From contig CM022297.1 in assembly GCA_011799875.1 (NCBI GenBank), forward strand, positions 364,192,921 through 364,256,920: DNA of 64,000 nt, written 5' to 3'. The position numbers were made by a program, and so were the translations under genes. The notes under the pieces were generated by a model. The model was given only the letters and a program-made list of their open reading frames with translations, was not told where the DNA came from and did no database searches. Positions 36,433 to 48,299 of this stretch are shown piece after piece (within the stretch, counting starts at the first letter, position 1; each line of letters opens with the position of its first letter). The DNA is from Thinopyrum elongatum. Its lineage: Eukaryota > Streptophyta > Magnoliopsida > Poales > Poaceae.

Positions 36433-36732
36433 ATCAAGGGGGAAATCCGAGGAATCACCCTCGATGGATTTCCACTTGATGGTCCATAACACCAAGGGGG
36501 GAATCCAAGGAATGACCCTCGATGGATTCCACTTAATGTAACCATCAAGGTGAACTTGGAGGAATCACCCTCGAAGGGTTCACACTTGAGGTGTTGCACG
36601 ACAAACTCGTTATCGGGTGTGGTGAAGGAGGAATCACCCTGCGTAGACCATGACCGACTAGCTACACTACAGAGATCTCATCAAAAGTGCTATTCGAGGT
36701 ATCACCCTCGGCACTCGATGGTAACTCTGTAG
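36433..36732 (-). repeat. Array of five stem-loops with constant apical motif (copy 2)
   Basis: GAGGAATCACCCTCG or a close variant occurs five times. Perfect stems on the plus strand: 36433-36438 with 36475-36480 and 36441-36448 with 36466-36473 (14 bp); 36500-36506 with 36524-36530 (7 bp); 36545-36549 with 36585-36589 and 36551-36555 with 36578-36582 (10 bp); 36613-36616 with 36654-36657 and 36620-36623 with 36647-36650; 36667-36674 with 36725-36732, 36679-36682 with 36717-36720 and 36686-36690 with 36711-36715 (17 bp). Three of these correspond in order to hairpins 1-3 of 40-272. Confidence 0.75.
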
Positions 36733-36772
36733 AGTCGTACAACTAAGGGGGGTGTGAGGTGATGTGTGATGT

Positions 36773-37597
36773 TGTCGGCGTGCGACACCTATGGGACCCC
36801 CAAGGGACCCCTTTACGATTCGGCAGGGAGAGAGGTATGCACAAAGAGCAGAACCAACGATCGACGCGGGGCGATTTTACCCAGGTTCGGGCCGCTGATC
36901 AGCGTAAAACCCTACTCCTGCCTTGTTTTATTATGAATGTTCTTGAGCCCAGGCTCCAGGAGCGCTTGCAATGAACAATACGTTCAAAGAGCAGCTACGC
37001 ATGCAGAATGGGCCAGAAGATCCTCCTCCCTGTAGCAGTTGCCTTGGGCCTCCTTTTATACGCTCAAAGGGGGTCACCATAGTGGCAAAATGTACATACA
37101 TTAAGGTGTAAAGTAGCTATAGGGTCAACATATCTAACCACTGACAGATTAGGACGAATGCATTTAATGCACCATGAGGTGTCCGTTTAGGTGTCCTCAC
37201 TTTCTTGGGGATGGAAAAAAGGGGCCATCCCATCAGCACCGCTTAAGCTCTCCTCCACTGGCGCGTTGCCACGCAACCAGAGAAGGACTCAAAACGTCGG
37301 GCTTGTTGCTGTGTCGAAGCGGTGGCACAGTAGCAGAATCTCGCCGGGCGCCGAATCTTGTCGGGCGCGAAATCTTGCCGGGCTTCGCAGGTCACCCCGG
37401 CAAGATCTTGCCGGGGAGGCTGGCTTTCGGACTCCAGCTCTTCCTATCTGTTGATCCTCAGATCTTTGACTTGAGTATTTCTTCGATAGCCTGAGTCAAC
37501 CTCGAACTGTTCCCCGACAAGCCTTACCGCGAGTATGGCTACAACTGCATGTGCACAAGTACGGGGTACTAACAGCCCAATACTTAGTACACCGACA
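36773..37597 (-). repeat. 3' LTR of element D
   Basis: 825 bp, TGTCGGCGTGCG start and CACCGACA end on the plus strand. The adjacent GGAGCCCCCGGG (37598 on) is the polypurine tract read on the minus strand. Confidence 0.93.
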
Positions 37598-37998
37598 GGA
37601 GCCCCCGGGCCTAGGCCACACACGAGTGCGAGGCGTTGTTGGGCTAGGCCCAAACAGTGCACGGGCACATGTGGTAGGGAATTAACTGCTCGTAAATATC
37701 CCGCTTACTGTGCCACCCACTACGCGCACTGAATGCGCGACGTGGGAAGCGTGCGTCAAAAGGCTGCAACTGCAACGCTCCTGCAAAGGCGTATTCACAT
37801 TGGGGAGTAAAAGAGGCGGCCTCGCACCTTCCCCATAAAAAGGAGAAACCGCAGAGGCACAGTCTATTTACCCCCCTCTGCTTCTCAATCTGACCGTCGC
37901 CATTGCCTTCCTTCTCTCGAGCTCAGAGCAAAGCTTTCTCTCATCCGCTCGTCGCCTCCACGCCCGCTCCATCCCCGACTTCCGCCCCTGCAGTCGCC
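37598..37998 (+). promoter_or_regulatory. Putative promoter of the antisense accessory gene
   Basis: CCCATAAAAAGG at about 37832-37843 is TATA-like, followed by a pyrimidine-rich leader (about 37870-37990) and the ATG at 37999. It lies outside the LTR and points opposite to the element's main transcript. Confidence 0.4.
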
Positions 37999-40900
37999 AT
38001 GCCGCCCAAGACCAGCAAAGGCAAGGGCAAGGAGACGAAAGCCAATGTCCCGGAGAGCGAGCTGGTGAAGATGCGGAAGAAGTATGTCGTCTTCGCCCCG
38101 TCGCTTGATGCGAAAGCTCTGAAGAGGCGGTACCAGTGTATGTGGGCGAGGGAGACGCAGGCTCACCCCGCCACTCGCGTGATTCCAGGTTCTTGTTCAA
38201 AAAGCGGGTCAGACAGATATCCCTTCTTTGTCGCATATTTCTATTGCGGGCTCTGCCCCCCATTTTCTGACTTCTTCAATGACATTATGTACACATACGG
38301 CTTCCATCTTCTTGATTTCACGCCGAATGCTGTACTGTGTATGTCCATCTTTGCTCACCTTTGTGAAAATTTTGCCGGAGTGATTCCCAATACTGCTCTC
38401 TTCCACCATTACTTTTTTCCCCGTATCCAAAAAAGGGGAGGCCCTCTCTGGTTCTATCGCCTGGATTCCAAGGGCTTGGAATAAGGAAATATACCCAGAA
38501 GGGGTTTACCGCAAGAAGTGGGACGAATGGCGGGCTGAGTGGTGCTGGATCAAGGAAGCAGATCCCCATCCGTTCTGTTTGCCTCGACAACAGAAGGCGG
38601 TCCGCGGCAGTGGCTGGAGCGATCTCGCTGCTAAAGACGAAAAGCTCACGATTGCCACCACCAGGATCCTTCGCCTGAAAGCTGTCGGGCTCCCAATGGA
38701 GATGATCGGCTTCGATTTCCTCCGCCGCCGCATCGCCCTCTTGTAGAATAAAGGGAGACCAGCTTGGGAATACCGGAACGCAGCAGACATCATGAGACTG
38801 CGCCCGGATTAAACAACAATTTGACTACTATGCAGCTTGGCGCTCTCCGTCAAAAGCTATTCCAGCGCGACAACAAGCATCGGTTGCCGGCAAGAATTGT
38901 TCCCCTGTGCAACAACTCTGCCCTGGGGTCGATTATTGCCACCATGCCACTGTTCAACGCCCACAGTCTCGATGCGACATGGGTTGAGCCCCCCGAGGAA
39001 GAGGCACAAAAGTTCTTTGATAACTTGACAGAGAGAGCCGTCCGGGAAGAAACGGACCTCATCCGAGCCACCACCAACGAAGAAGTGGCATACATCGCCA
39101 GTAGGGCGGAGGAGGCGAATCTTGCCGCGGAGGCCGGTAGCGCCGGCTTCACAAAATGGGAAACCAGTGACGCAGAAATAGTGGTGGAAGAAAATCCTGC
39201 CGGGAAGGACAAGGCTGCCGGGGAACAGAGTAACATAGCCGCTGAGAGCTCGTCCGACGAAGACGCGGCTGAAGAAGAACCGCAAGAAGAGCTCCCAGCC
39301 CCGAAGAAGACAAAGCGTGTTCTTCGAAAGGCTGCATCTATCATCCCGGCAAGTCAACCTTCCTCGAGCAGCGAGGCTCCCGGCAAGAAAGCGGCAGGCA
39401 AGACTGCGCCGCGGCAAGGAGTTCGACAGCAACCTGCGCGGCGTGCGAGACCCACACCAGCGGCAACTGCTGAGGCGGCAGGGGTGTCTCGCACTAACGC
39501 ATTGGAGGCTGAGGTGGCGGAAACACGCCAACCCCCCGCGCCTGCTACAACCAAGCGACCTAGGACCCCTCCCCCGCCTCCCCACACAAACACTGCAACG
39601 GAGGTCGATTTTGACATCTCCGGCTTCAGTCCGGAGCGAGAAGAGGAAGAGTGAGTATCTTGCCATAGCCTTTATCTTCCAAATTCTGGATCAATCTTGT
39701 TGACTTGTTTGTTTTGTCTCTACAGTGATGCAGAAACCTTGGCGGAAAGGATGGCGAAGAGGGCAAAGACTTCCATGGGCGACGAGCCCCCGGCAGGTTT
39801 CACGAGCGCGCCGGAAACTATTACCATCAGCCAGGAGCTTAGCCCTCAACGCAGCCCCCAGCGCAGCCCCCAGCGTAAGTTCATTACTCTTTTTCCATTG
39901 GCGAATGCTGAGGTTCCTATCCTTGCCGATGATATCTTTGGGCTTGCAGGAGAAGGACGGCAACAAGGGGAGTTATCAGGAGATACCCTCGTCGAGCCAC
40001 CTCCGTCAACCACGCCGCCCACAAGTGCATCCCCGGCAAGAGATCACACCGACGAGCTTGTCTTGGTTGAGGAGGAGCCGACAACCATGGGTACTGGCAT
40101 CCTACCCCCGGTAACCGAGGTTGCCGGGAGGGGCGAGGCCACCTCTCGATAGCTCGATGCAGGTAACCAATTTCCTCAGAGCGCTTGCTATTCTTTCCCT
40201 TATCTCCCTTTCTTTTGTCTTCTTGAACTTCAATCTTGATCTCATTCTGTTTCTCTCCTTTGTCCTTTAGAATTCCCTGAAATGGAACACATGGACATTG
40301 ACGCTGTCATCGAGGAGACCGCCAGGGATGTTGCCACCGAAGCCGACAAAATCGCTGCCAGCGAGGCCGCCGTAGATGCCACCGTCGAGGCCGGCGGTGC
40401 CTTTGCCGAGGAGTCTGCTGAAGAGGGCAGCAAGGAGGCTGGTGACCACACTGAAGGCATTCCTGCCGCAGGAGCGCCAGGCGCTACGCCGGCCACGGAG
40501 CCCCCAGCTACTGGTGTGGCGGTTGCTGAGGATCAACCGTCAACATCCGAAGTCCCCTCATTAAGCTAATATCTCAAAGTTGGCGACAATCTGTTTGTCA
40601 ACTTGCCGGGGACGGCAAGCATTGGGGCACCGGCCGAAGGGGAAGTCTTTGATGAAGAAATCATCGCCGCTGCCGAGCTCGAGATTATTGATGATCCAAG
40701 CACCAGCAGTGGCAAATCTGAAGAGGATCAGCTCCTCCAGGCCATGGGCGAAAATTTCTGCAAACTCCAGGCACTCCACCGTGCTCGGAAAGAGAAAGCA
40801 GATTCCAGAATGGCAGTTGTCGAGGCGGCCGAAGCAGATTTTCAGAGGCGCATCGAGAAAATGCAAGTCTGGTACGCCGAGGCCCTTCAAGAGTTGACTG

Positions 40901-41946
40901 CCAGCCGGGAACAAGTGAGCCAAAACTGGACAGAGATCCTCTTGAAATGATCTGACCTGGAGAAAGCGCAGGAAGAAGCTGCACAAAGAACTGCCGCTGA
41001 GGATGCTCTCCTGATGGAGCGTCGCATTGCACTCGATGCCCATGAGGAAGATCTTGTCGCACGTGAGCGGGCACTCGCCGCCAAGCTTCACAGCAAAGAT
41101 GAAGAAATCGAGAAGCTTGCTGCGCGGCAGACCCAGGAGCTGGAGTAGAAGCATAAGGAGGCGCTCGAAGCTCTAACTGTAGATCACGCCGGCAAGCTCA
41201 AGAAGGCCATCGATGCTGCCGAGGCTACAGAGGCCGCCAAGAATGAGCTGAGCGACAAAGTCAAGAAACTAGAAGTGGATCTTGAAGAACACGGCAAGGA
41301 GCTCTCGACGCTCAAAGGTGACAGGGAAAAAACCCTCCACACCCTGGCGGAGATGCAAGTTGCCATGTCTGACAAGACCAAGCAGCTCTCTTAAGCAAAT
41401 GATGCTATTGCCGATCTGAGGCTGAAACTGACCACGCTGGAGAAATCACTTGAGGACAGCAAGGCCCGCGAAAAGGCCCTGAGCAAGGATCTCCAAGACG
41501 AGAAGAACCTACTCAAGAGCGCCGCCGCCGCCCAAGTTGATTACGAAAAGGGGGTGGAAATCTGGACTGAATGCCTCATCGATGCTGCGGAGAAGCTCAC
41601 GGCACAATTGTCATCCATGGGCCTGTCAAACTTCAAGTATTCCTCCGAAGAAAGAATATCCTCGAGCGCCAGGTTGACCATGTTCTTCGAAAGCATCGTT
41701 GATGCTCTGAAGCTGCTTCAGTCTAACCGGGCGACCCAATTGGCCAACGAGTCCCGCCAGCTTTGCCGGACCGTCCTCCGCAAGGTACTTATCAAGGTGG
41801 TGCATAATAACCCTGGCATCGACCTCACCAACGTGCTCGGCCGCCTGCCAAAGGATGCAAATCTCGAGGCACTTGAGAAGCTTGTCGCGCCTATCCTTGA
41901 GAAGGTGGATTCAATCAAAAGGGTCGAAGGCCAGCGCAGAGATTAG
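37999..41946 (+). pseudogene. Antisense accessory gene of element D (putative gypsy-type transposon domain plus coiled coil)
   Basis: Starts MPPKTSKGKGKETKAN. The N-terminal region (to about 38484) has YPFFVAYFYCGLCPPFSDFF and the FTPNAVLCMSIFAHLCENF block, which I recognise as the 'putative gypsy type transposon' domain (PF04195-like) of Tat-lineage accessory proteins. A frameshift at about 38480 follows. Then comes an acidic, Ala/Pro/Lys-rich middle (38764-39650), an intron (39651-39725, GTGAGT...ACAG), an in-frame 75-bp intron (39875-39949) and a probable third (40163-40270). The tail (40603-41946) is a long Lys/Glu/Ala/Leu coiled coil. Further stops are near 38743, 40150, 40567, 40948, 41146 and 41391. 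Role in the element unknown. Confidence 0.7.
39651..39725 (+). other. Intron 1 of the antisense accessory gene
   Basis: GTGAGT donor, CTACAG acceptor, 75 bp, T-rich. Splicing joins the frame of 38764-39650 to that of 39726-40152 (codon split GA|T), giving a continuous EEED-DAETLAER junction. Confidence 0.65.
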
Positions 41947-42745
41947 CTGCTCCACCTCTTCTTGCCATCGCCATTCCATGCCAAAGACAATTAAGTCTTA
42001 AGTTAGAACTATGGCGACTTATTAATGTAATATAACTTGCTTATGTTTGGGTACATGCATGCTATCTCCCTTGTCTGATTCCTTTATGTATGGAATTCAC
42101 CCTACGCTTACTGAAAAACTTGCCGGCGCGCAACCTGCCGCGAGCGCTGGGTGCGGGACTTCAGCAGCCTGCTGGAGGTGCAGCGGCCGGCAAGACTCCT
42201 TGGCGTTCTCAGTGCAGCCACTTAAATCATTGAGCGGACTCAAAACAAAATAAGGGCACAACCAATCACGACAAGGGTTCCTTCGCGTGCAGGTTTTCCA
42301 TACAAAAGTCGAAATCGTCTAAGGAAAATAACTTCGCAATAAAGGAAACTTGCTCTGAGTTTTAGAACTTAGCTTTTTGTCACTATTCTTCCTCCGGTAA
42401 AGCGCCAATTCTGAACGTCACCAACTGGTACTCATATCTTCCTTCCCCCCGGCAAACATGCACGCGAGGAATCCTTCTGTCTTTTGAGAAAAAGAAAGAA
42501 GAGAAAATAAAGATATGGAATCTTGGTGGTTCGTTAGAACTTATCGGGAGCAAGTGTCATACAACATCTTAGACAAACATGCATATATATATATATGAAC
42601 ATGGAAACCGATAAGGAAATGCACAACACTTAAACTTATTCATCTGGGCTCAGGGTCTGTGCCTGGCTTTGTACAAAGGAATACTTGCCTTGCCGGCAAG
42701 ACTTGTACAAAAGGGTGGTTGCCGGGGGCCCCCGGCAACCGCGCC
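41947..42745. other. Spacer between integrase and accessory gene
   Basis: Convergent 3' ends of the pol region (minus) and the accessory gene (plus). No coding content. It contains a short TA run (about 42583-42596) and CCGGCAAG-type repeats that also occur throughout element D. Confidence 0.6.
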
Positions 42746-44155
42746 TTATGGGTAGAACTTGCGAAGATGTTCGATATTCCAGGAATTGCTCACTGGAACG
42801 CCATCTTCGGTCTCCAGGCGGACAACGCCGGGCCTGGTGACTCGTACTACCCGATAAGGGCCTTCCCACTTCGGCGTCAACTTGTTTGAATTCTTGGCGG
42901 ACTGAATCCGTCGAAGAACAAGGTCGCCTTCCTCAAGGCTTCGGGCATGAACTTTGCGGCTATGGTAGCGACACAAAGCTTGCTGGTAGCGTGCAACTCG
43001 CACAGCAGCCTGAAGACGATTCTCCTCAAGGAGCACAGCGTCATCTTGCCGCAGTTGCTCTTGCTCAAGCTCATCATAAGCGAGCACTCGAGGTGATCCG
43101 TATACGAGTTTCGTGGGGAGAATTGCTTCCGCTCCGTAGACCAGAGCGAAGGGTGTCTGGCCGGTGGCTCGATTTGGTGTCGTTCTGATTGACCAAAGAA
43201 CCACCGACAACTCATCAATCCAGCGTCTTCCGCACTTTCTCAGCCTGTCAAAGGTTCTGGTCCTGAGACCACGCAGCACTTCAGCATTAGCCCTCTCCGC
43301 TTGGCCGTTACTTCTCGGGTGAGCAACAGAGGCAAAACAAACTCTGCCGCCAAGGTCTTGGACATACTGCATGAAGGTGCGACTTGTGAATTGCGTACCG
43401 TTGTCGGTGATGATCCTGTTGGGCACACCAAAACAGCAAACTATCCCTTTGAAGAACTTGATGGCTGATTGTGCTGTTACCTTTCTCACCGCTTCCACCT
43501 CCGGCCACTTTGTGAACTTGTCGATTGCAACGTACAAGTAATCAAAGCCCCCGGTAGCACGGGGGAAAGGGCCCAATATGTCGAGCCCCCAAACCGAAAA
43601 TGGCCAGGAGAGAGGGATCGTCTGAAGAGCTTGAGCTGGCTGATGTGATTTCTTCGAATGAAACTGGCACGCTTCACACTTGGTTACTAGTGCAGTTGCA
43701 TCCTGGAGAGCGGTGGGCCAAAAGAAACCTTGCCGGAATGATTTCCCGACAAGTGCTCTTGACCCTATGTGAGAGCCACATATGCCTCCATGTATCTGTG
43801 CCAACAGCTCTAGTCCATCCTCCCGAGGAATGCACTTCAATTTCACACTGTTTGGTCTCTTTCTGTACAGGACGTCATCGACGAACTTGTACATAACAGA
43901 CCGACGGGCTACTTTTTCCGCTTCTTCCTGTTCCTCCAGGAGTTCTCCTGTTTGAAGGAAATGGACAATGTGCTGCGCCCATGCTGGAGCCTGGGGCTCG
44001 ACAGCTAGGACTAAAGGCATCTCCTCCATCGGGGTAACATTTGTCTCGATGGCGAAAACGTGAGGTTCCGCCGAAGCCTGTCGTTCCCCAGCAGGTTTGT
44101 CGTTGATCCCGGCAAGTTCCTTGCCGGCGGCTCCGGGGAGCTCTGCTGAAAAGTA
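42746..44155 (-). pseudogene. Integrase of element D
   Basis: In frame with the RNase H segment but separated from it by a TAG at 44156-44158. From the first ATG (44029) 427 codons remain open. Order: zinc-binding region with H-GGICGSH and CEAC (HHCC type), then the catalytic core with WGLDILGPFP (first Asp), ITDNGTQF (second Asp) and an RSNGQAERANAEV block carrying the Glu region, then the C-terminal KLTPKWEGPYRVV motif (GPY/F domain) and the end WNIEHLRKFYP. Integrase joins the cDNA into host DNA. The module itself has no internal stop. A region upstream of the ATG (about 44030-44155) is open and links it to RNase H. Confidence 0.9.
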
Positions 44156-45424
44156 CTATCCAGAATTCAACTTTCTTCTCTTTTCTTGCCACATTGATGG
44201 CGTCACAGATGGTTGAGTCAAATGGAGCACAAAAGTTCCTGGTTCCACAGGCAACTTGAGGGCAGCGCGCTTTGACAGGTCATCAGCAATACTGTTCTCG
44301 ACATGAGGGATGTGCTTCATTTGCAGACCGTCAAAGTGCTCTTCCATTTTTCTCACTTCATCCACGTAGGCTTGCATTAATGGACTCTGATAACTCTTGT
44401 TAACTTGCCTGATGACAAGCTGTGAATCGCCTCTGATGACGAGCTTGTTGATACCAAGGTCTGCCGTGATCCTAAGACCGGCAAGCAGGCCCTCGTACTC
44501 CGCAGTGTTGTTCGTTGAACTCTCCCGGGGAAAATGCATCTGGACTACGTACTTGAGGTGCTCTCCGGTGGGTGCGACAAGCAGCACACCAGCACCGGCG
44601 CCTTGCAGCAAAAAAGCCCCGTCAAAGTACATAACCCATTTCTGATCGACTTCCTTGCCTGGGAGAGTTGTTTCCTGAACCTCTTCGTCTGGCGTTGGGG
44701 TCCATTCCGCAATGAACTCTGCCAAGGCTCTGCTCTGAATTGTTGAAGTGCTTTCAAACTTGAGATCAAAGCTCGACAATTCCAACGCCCACTCCACAAT
44801 CCTGCCGGTTGCTTCTGGATTTCGCAAAATCCATTGCAACGGAAAGCGAGTGACGACGGTGATTTCATGTGCTTGAAAATAATGGCGCAGCTTCCTCGAG
44901 GCCATAAGGAGGCCGAAGAGCAACTTCTGCATGCCAGAATACCTTGACCTAGCTCCCTGCAAGAGGGAGCTAACAAAATAAACTGGGCGCTGCACCACCT
45001 TTTTCTTTTGCACTGGTTCTTCTGACTGCGCAGATCCTGTCTTGCCGGGATCAACCCTTGCCGGGGAAGATCTTGCCGCGTTGCATGGTGGTCCTGCCGC
45101 TGGTGTTGCTTCCTCATCAGCTTCTCTCTGCGCCACTAACGCAGCACTAACCACTTGATTTGTCGCTGCCAAATATAGCAGCAACGGCTCTCGTGGTTTA
45201 GGCGCGACTAGCGTCGGCGGAGAAGAAAGGTATCTCTTCAAATCTCGCAGCGCAACCTCCGCCTCCGGAGTCCATTTCATTGGTCCTGCCTTCTTCAAAA
45301 TTTTGAAAAAGGGCAGGGCGCGCTCAGCAGATTTGGAAATAAACCTGCTTAGAGCAGCAACACAGCCGGCAAGACGACGGACATCCTTGACGCGTCTTGG
45401 TGCTTCAATCTGCTCAATAGCTTT
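44156..45424 (-). pseudogene. RT connection and RNase H of element D
   Basis: A one-base shift near 45425 separates this from the RT segment. First ATG at 45298. The start covers the RT thumb/connection (MKWTPEAEVALRDLKRYLSS; YFVSSLLQGARSRYSGMQKL). An RNase H domain follows with catalytic residues visible in YFDGAFL (Asp), NNTAEYEGLLAG (Glu), IRGDSQLV (Asp) and the NSIADDLSKRA block. It degrades the RNA strand during reverse transcription. A low-complexity insert (EEATPAAGPPCNAARSS) sits between the two parts. It ends at the TAG (44156-44158), after which the same frame continues into integrase. Confidence 0.9.
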
Positions 45425-46196
45425 GATCGTCGAGATTCACTTCGATCCCCCGTTGAGATACAAAGAATCCGAGAAGCTTGCCGGAAGGAACACCAAACAC
45501 GCACTTCTCAGGATTGAGCTTTAAATTGATCTTGCGCAGATTTGCAAATGTCTCTTCTAGGTCTTGTATGAGCGTCGCCTTGTCCTTGGTTTTGACCACT
45601 ATGTCATCCATATATGCCTCCATATTTCTATGGAGCTGAGGCTCAAAACCAATTTGGACCACTCTCGCAAATGTAGAACCAGCACTTTTCAACCCGAAAG
45701 GCATTCGTATAAAACAATACGTACCACATGGGGTGATAAATGCGGTCTTTTCTTCATCTTCTTTTGCCATGAAAATCTGATGATACCCTGAGTAGGCATC
45801 AAGGAAGGATAGTAGATCACAACCAGTGGTGGAGTCCACAATCTGGTCGATGCGCGACAAGGGAAAGGGATCTTTTGGACAGGCTTTATTGATATCTGTA
45901 TAATCAATACACAGCCTCCATTTCCCATTCGCCTTGCGCACTACAACCGGATTAGCCAACCACGTTGGGTGAAGCACTCCTCTGACCAATCCTGCCGCTT
46001 CCAGCTTCCTAATTTCTTCGGCAATGAATTCTTGCCGCTCCAAGGCTTGCTTCCTGACCCTCTGCTTGACGGGCCGTGCGTGAGGATAGACAGCAAGGTG
46101 GTGCTCAATTACCTCCCTGGGAACACCGGGGATGTCAGATGGTTGCCATGCAAACACGTCGATATTCGCCCGCAGGAAGGCAATGAGCGCGCTTTC
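45414..46196 (-). pseudogene. Reverse transcriptase of element D
   Basis: In the same frame as the gag-protease ORF, but divided from it by a TAG at 46197-46199 where neighbouring codons read DDK-stop-ESALIAF. Recognisable RT motifs in order: NPVVVRKANGKWRLCIDY, FPLSRIDQIVDSTTG, LSFLDAYSGYHQI, MPFGLKSAGSTF, YMDDIVVK (the catalytic Y-x-DD) and LNPEKCVFGV. It terminates early (LDDQSY-stop) because of a one-base change near 45425; the next frame continues with an IKAIEQIEAP-type sequence. It copies the element RNA into cDNA. Confidence 0.92.
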
Positions 46197-48299
46197 CTAT
46201 TTGTCATCTAGGGTGGAACTTATGGTGAAAGTTCCTCCCGTTCCGTCCTCCCTGACGGGCACCTTCTTGGTCTCTAGTGGAGCAGCCTTGGATTTCTTGT
46301 TCTTGCCGGTGGAACTCTCTGGTGCATCCTCAACGGAAGCGCAGCACTCCGAGGAGGTGCGCTTGTCGGAGTTTGCGCCAAGATTCTTGCCGGTCTTCTT
46401 CTTCCCCCCGGGAGTTCCAGCGGCAGGAGTAAATGCCTTGGCGGCAGGTGCTGCAACTGCTTCCCGGTAGAGTTGGTCGGCACAGATGAGCGCATCCTTC
46501 TTATCGGAATGGATAGTAATGACACTCAACGGCCCGGGCATCTTCAATACATTATACGCGTAGTGTGATGCCGCCATGAACTTAGCCAGCGCTGGCCGAC
46601 CAAGGATCCCATTATATGACATAGGGATCTTGGCGACATCAAACACTACCTTCTCTGTCCTGTAGTTGAGCTCGCTACCAAATGTCACCGGTAGCGTAAT
46701 CTTGCCCTTTGGCTGGGTTCTTCCTGGATTGACCCCTTGAAACGTGCCCGTTTCCTCGAGATCTTCATCAGGAATTTGGAGCCTCTTAAGCACATCCGGT
46801 GAGATTAGGTTCAGTCCGGCCCCACCGTCAACTAGCATTTTCATCACCTTGAGGTTGCGGATTGTTGGTGAGACCAACAATGGCAAGCACCTGACCGCAG
46901 TTGTGCGATCAGGGTGATCCTCGGCGTAAAAAATGATAGGCGTGTTGGACCACTTCAGGGGCTTACATGCATCTAGTGATGGCTCTGTTGCATTAACTTC
47001 TCGCACCCACTGTTTAAGTTGACGGTGGGAAGAATGCAACGAGGCGCCCCCGTCGATACACAAAGCCTCTGTAGCTTTCTGGAATTCTTGCTCACTGGAC
47101 TCATCATCTTCTTCATCATCATCACCTTCTTCTTTGTCACGGCCTCGAGCGGGCCTCTCCCTCTGTTGCTTGGCCTTGCCGCGGCGACCCCCTCGGCCAC
47201 CGCGCTTCTTGCCGGACCCCTCAGCACCGTCATGAGCCTTCTCCTTATCTCGCCTTTCATACTCAGCCCTCTGCTTCTCGACAAGCTGCTCAACTTGTCG
47301 GCAGTTCTGGAGATCGTGGCCCTTGCTGCGATGGATCTTGCAATACTGCTTGCCGGAGCTTTCCGACTTGTCGGCAGCCACCAAGGCCTGGCATGAGGAG
47401 CACCCGGCAAGTTCCTTGCCGGGGTCGTCAACCTTGGCCTTCTTGGCGGCGCCGGGGTTGCCGGATTCCTTGACAGCAAGCACGGCCTTGCCTCTGCGCT
47501 TCTTGTTCCGCCGCCGGCCTTTCCTTGACGGGGTTGCAGTGTCTTCATCTTCTGATTCGCCCCCCGCGCGAACAACCTTGCCAGGGAGTTTCCTCCCCTC
47601 TTCAGCTCGAGCGCACTTGTCGGCCAAAGCGTAAAGCTCGGCAATACTCCTGACTTTGTTCATTGCCAGCTCTTCGCGCATTTTGCGGTTACGCACATTC
47701 TGGTGAAATGCGCTAACGACAGCGGCAGGGTGAACGTCAGGAATATTGTACTGCACCCGGCTAAATCTCTGGATAAACTTGCACAGGGATTCGCCCTCCT
47801 TCTGAGGGATGATATGCAAATCACTCTCTTGGCCAGGAGCTTGGTGGCCTCCAACAAAGGCGCCAACAAACTGGTGGCACAGATCTGACCAAGAAGAAAT
47901 AGAATTCTCCGGCAAATGCATCAACCACGACCTGACGTTGGGTTTGAGCACCAACGGGAAGTAGTTGGCAAGTATCTTGTCATCTCGGCCCCCGGCAGCC
48001 TGCACCGCAATGGTGTAGATGCTCAGGAACTCCGAGGGATGAGTCTTGCCGTCATATTTCTCCGGGACCTCTGGCTTGAAGGTTAGGGAATTGGGCCACT
48101 GGACTTGCCGCAGCTCACGGGTAAACGCTGGAGTACCTACCTCGTAAGGCAAGTCGCCTGCGTCCCCTGGCACAGACTCATCGACAGTGGGCCCTGCACG
48201 CTTATTAGATTGATAACGCGCTTCCCGTCGCCGCTCGATGGTGGTTCGAGCGTCCTCTTTGCTTCGTTCCCAGAGAACTTGACGCTGGTCGCGGCGCAT
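46197..48299 (-). pseudogene. gag-protease polyprotein of element D
   Basis: 700 codons from the first ATG. A retrotransposon gag capsid domain lies at about residues 70-220 (YDGKTHPSEFLSIY; SWLMHLPENSISSWSDL; QKEGESLCKFIQRFSR), then a basic stretch (RKGRRRNKKRRGKA), then a nucleocapsid-like motif of unusual spacing, C-x2-H-x4-H-x4-C (YCKIHRSKGHDLQNC), then a Lys/Glu/Asp-rich linker, and an aspartic protease with MLVDGGAGLNLISPDVL (Asp-Gly-Gly at the active site) and YNGILGRPALAKF. Gag forms the particle and packages RNA; the protease matures it. Its N-terminus is cut off by a frameshift and stops. The terminal TAG precedes the RT. Confidence 0.9.

Noticed and set aside
36433..36732. CRISPR-like reading of the repeated GAGGAATCACCCTCG motif
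   Set aside because: Spacing is irregular, each repeat lies inside its own inverted repeat, there are no associated genes, and the context is a plant LTR.
38857..39666. 269-codon minus-strand ORF in element D
   Set aside because: Shadow of the antisense accessory gene: the plus strand has splice sites and a coherent protein, the minus frame does not.
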